5,185 nt of DNA. Source: Micrococcales bacterium. Lineage in GTDB: Bacteria; Actinomycetota; Actinomycetes; Actinomycetales; Cellulomonadaceae. The notes under the pieces are model-generated. The model saw only the letters and a program-made list of their open reading frames with translations, searched no databases and was not told the DNA's origin. Below are positions 4,342 through 5,185 of the stretch, in pieces. Location of the stretch: the NCBI GenBank assembly GCA_009783975.1, contig WRCL01000172.1:1-5185 (forward strand). Direction: 5' to 3'. The first letter of the stretch is position 1. Each line of letters opens with the position of its first letter. Position numbers and translations under genes: made by a program.

Positions 4342-4362
4342 GGTAGCACTGGGTGCTACCAT
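4342..4362 (+). promoter_or_regulatory. Promoter/operator of module 3
   Basis: GGTAGCAC (4342-4349) and GTGCTACC (4353-4360) form an eight-base inverted repeat with spacer TGG. The right half lies within GGTGCTACCAT (4352-4362), the exact reverse complement of the 11-mer repeated before module 1. As there, it ends in TACCAT, a -10-like hexamer, six bases before the ATG at 4369, so the mRNA is probably leaderless. No clear -35 is present. An inverted pair fits binding by a Phd-type dimer that represses its own operon. Confidence 0.7.
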
Positions 4363-4368
4363 GGGTGC

Positions 4369-4632
4369 ATGAGCCTTCCCGCTGAGATCACGCAACGTGA
4401 CCTGCGGCTGCGTTCGAAAGACATCATGGACGCGGTCGAGGGGGGCGAGTCCTTCGTCGTCACCCGGAACGGAAGGCCTATGGGTCAGCTGGTCCCGCTG
4501 CGCCGCCGGTTCGTCACCCGCGCGCAGTTCGTCGCGTCCTCGGCGACAGCCCCGGTCGTCGACCCCGACCGCCTGCGTGTTGACGTTGCCGCAGTCTTGG
4601 ACCTCGACCTGGATGATCCCTATGCCCGATGA
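4369..4632 (+). CDS. vapB: Phd/YefM-type antitoxin, module 3
   Basis: From ATG 4369 the product is 87 residues. Residues 6-46 carry the Phd/YefM pattern: I-T-Q-R-D-L-R-L-R-S-K-D-I-M-D-A-V-E-G-G-, then S-F-V-V-T-R-N-G-R-P-M-G-Q-L-V-P-L. That fold dimerises and binds the operator. The C-terminal part (residues 55-87), ending V-L-D-L-D-L-D-D-P-Y, is acidic and would wrap the toxin. The frame is open from 4264, but that extension is largely palindrome copy 2 and the promoter, so the start after the TACCAT element is chosen. Its stop (4630-4632) lies 11 bases inside the toxin gene. Unlike the other two antitoxins here it is not ribbon-helix-helix, yet it shares the operator word of module 1. Confidence 0.9.
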   Translation: MSLPAEITQRDLRLRSKDIMDAVEGGESFVVTRNGRPMGQLVPLRRRFVTRAQFVASSATAPVVDPDRLRVDVAAVLDLDLDDPYAR

Positions 4633-5047
4633 ACCGTCCCAGGGCCTGCTGGACACCAACATCCTTGCGCTGCGCCAGTGGATCCCAGGCGACCACCTGC
4701 CCGACGAGACCGCCATCAGCGCTGTCACGCTCGCTGAGCTTGCCGCAGGTGTGCACATGGTCGATGACGCCGCCGAACGGGCCCGTCGCCTTGGTGTCCT
4801 CCAGCTGGCAGAGAACGAGTACGACGCGATCGCGTTCGACCCGAGAGCCGCGCGGGTATTCGGCCAGATGTCAGCAGCCGTCAAGGCTGCAGGACGCACC
4901 CCACGCCGACGGGCACTCGACTTGATGATCGCTGCCACTGCTGCGGTTGAGGGGCTGCCCGTGTACACCGCCAACCCCGACGACTACACCGGCCTGGAGG
5001 GCCTGGTCGAGGTTGTCCCCGTCCCCCGACCCACCAACGCTCTGTAA
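4622..5047 (+). CDS. vapC: VapC-type PIN-domain toxin, module 3
   Basis: From ATG 4622 the product is 141 residues. PIN motifs are G-L-L-D-T-N-I-L-A-L with Asp11, T-L-A-E-L-A-A-G with Glu39, R-A-L-D-L-M-I-A-A-T-A with Asp100, and Y-T-A-N-P-D-D-Y with Asn118 and Asp120/121. The last motif is the N-P-D-D form common in VapC toxins paired with Phd-type antitoxins, so this belongs to a different subgroup from the toxins of modules 1 and 2. A basic patch (R-T-P-R-R-R) precedes the third Asp. It should be a ribonuclease held inactive by the overlapping antitoxin; the target RNA is unknown. GGAT at 4611-4614 is a weak ribosome site, and the ATG at 4613 is an alternative start adding three residues. 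The frame is open back to 4397, but that part overlaps the antitoxin and is not PIN-like. Confidence 0.92.
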   Translation: MPDEPSQGLLDTNILALRQWIPGDHLPDETAISAVTLAELAAGVHMVDDAAERARRLGVLQLAENEYDAIAFDPRAARVFGQMSAAVKAAGRTPRRRALDLMIAATAAVEGLPVYTANPDDYTGLEGLVEVVPVPRPTNAL

Positions 5048-5128
5048 CCCCCGCTCCTTGCTGGAGTACCACCATCCATCCGAAGGCCCCACCAGGTCCA
5101 TCGGCTCGCCAGCGAGAGAGGACAGACC

Positions 5129-5164
5129 GGGCGAGACAGTGGGGACGGTTCCTCAGTCTTGCCC
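5129..5164. repeat. Single REP-like unit, related to the palindrome at 40-133
   Basis: Bases 5130-5162 match 41-73 at 30 of 33 positions, including the full core TGGGGACGGTTCCTC. The ends GGGCGAGAC (5129-5137) and GTCTTGCCC (5156-5164) pair with one G-T, so the unit folds as its own hairpin with the core in the loop. It lies about 80 bases past the stop of the module 3 toxin. Unlike the left copy it has no inverted partner inside the window; one could lie just beyond the right edge. Confidence 0.8.
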
Positions 5165-5185
5165 GCTGCGCCGTGAACCGGCGCA

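Noticed and set aside
4102..4974. 290-codon minus-strand open frame across module 3 and palindrome copy 2
   Set aside because: It reads through the palindrome and opposite two well-supported genes; its composition is Ser/Arg/Ala shadow-like.

Overview
The window is GC-rich DNA of actinobacterial type. I infer an actinobacterium, perhaps a Micrococcales member, from three things: strongly GC-biased coding regions, a PspC-domain membrane protein with a Pro/Ala/Asp-rich N-terminus, and apparently leaderless toxin-antitoxin promoters. No sequence here fixes the genus.

Layout. Positions 1-31 hold what looks like the last codons of a plus-strand gene. A 45-bp-stem palindrome (40-133), built from two inverted REP-like units, separates it from a minus-strand two-gene operon. 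That operon is a PspC-domain, multi-membrane-span protein (1951-422) followed by a small two-span membrane protein (422-141), joined by a stop/start overlap. Its probable job is envelope-stress sensing or signalling.

From about 2028 to the right edge is an accessory segment with three complete type II toxin-antitoxin modules, all with PIN-domain (VapC-type) toxins. Module 1, on the minus strand, is a ribbon-helix-helix antitoxin (2740-2480) and VapC (2480-2109). Module 2, on the plus strand and divergent from module 1, is a ribbon-helix-helix antitoxin (3145-3372) and VapC (3369-3788). Module 3, on the plus strand, is a Phd/YefM-type antitoxin (4369-4632) and VapC (4622-5047). Antitoxin and toxin reading frames overlap in each, so each pair should be co-translated and autoregulated. 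About 400 bp between the divergent modules 1 and 2 hold their promoters, a strong GATATCCACA hairpin and one doubtful small ORF. About 440 bp between modules 2 and 3 look decayed, ending in a possible winged-helix fragment.

The most interesting signals are non-coding. (1) Modules 1 and 3 have unrelated antitoxin folds but share an exact 11-bp promoter/operator word at the same distance from the start codon, which suggests cross-regulation or promoter exchange. (2) All three antitoxins have a -10-like hexamer 6-7 nt before the ATG, as expected for leaderless mRNAs. (3) Two 66-bp near-perfect palindromes, 60/66 identical, bracket modules 1 and 2. Each continues into a second 12-bp palindrome that differs between copies by a compensatory base-pair change. 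(4) A REP-like unit occurs at both ends of the window. The picture is a repeat-rich toxin-antitoxin island beside a phage-shock-type envelope operon. No clearly new enzymatic system is visible.
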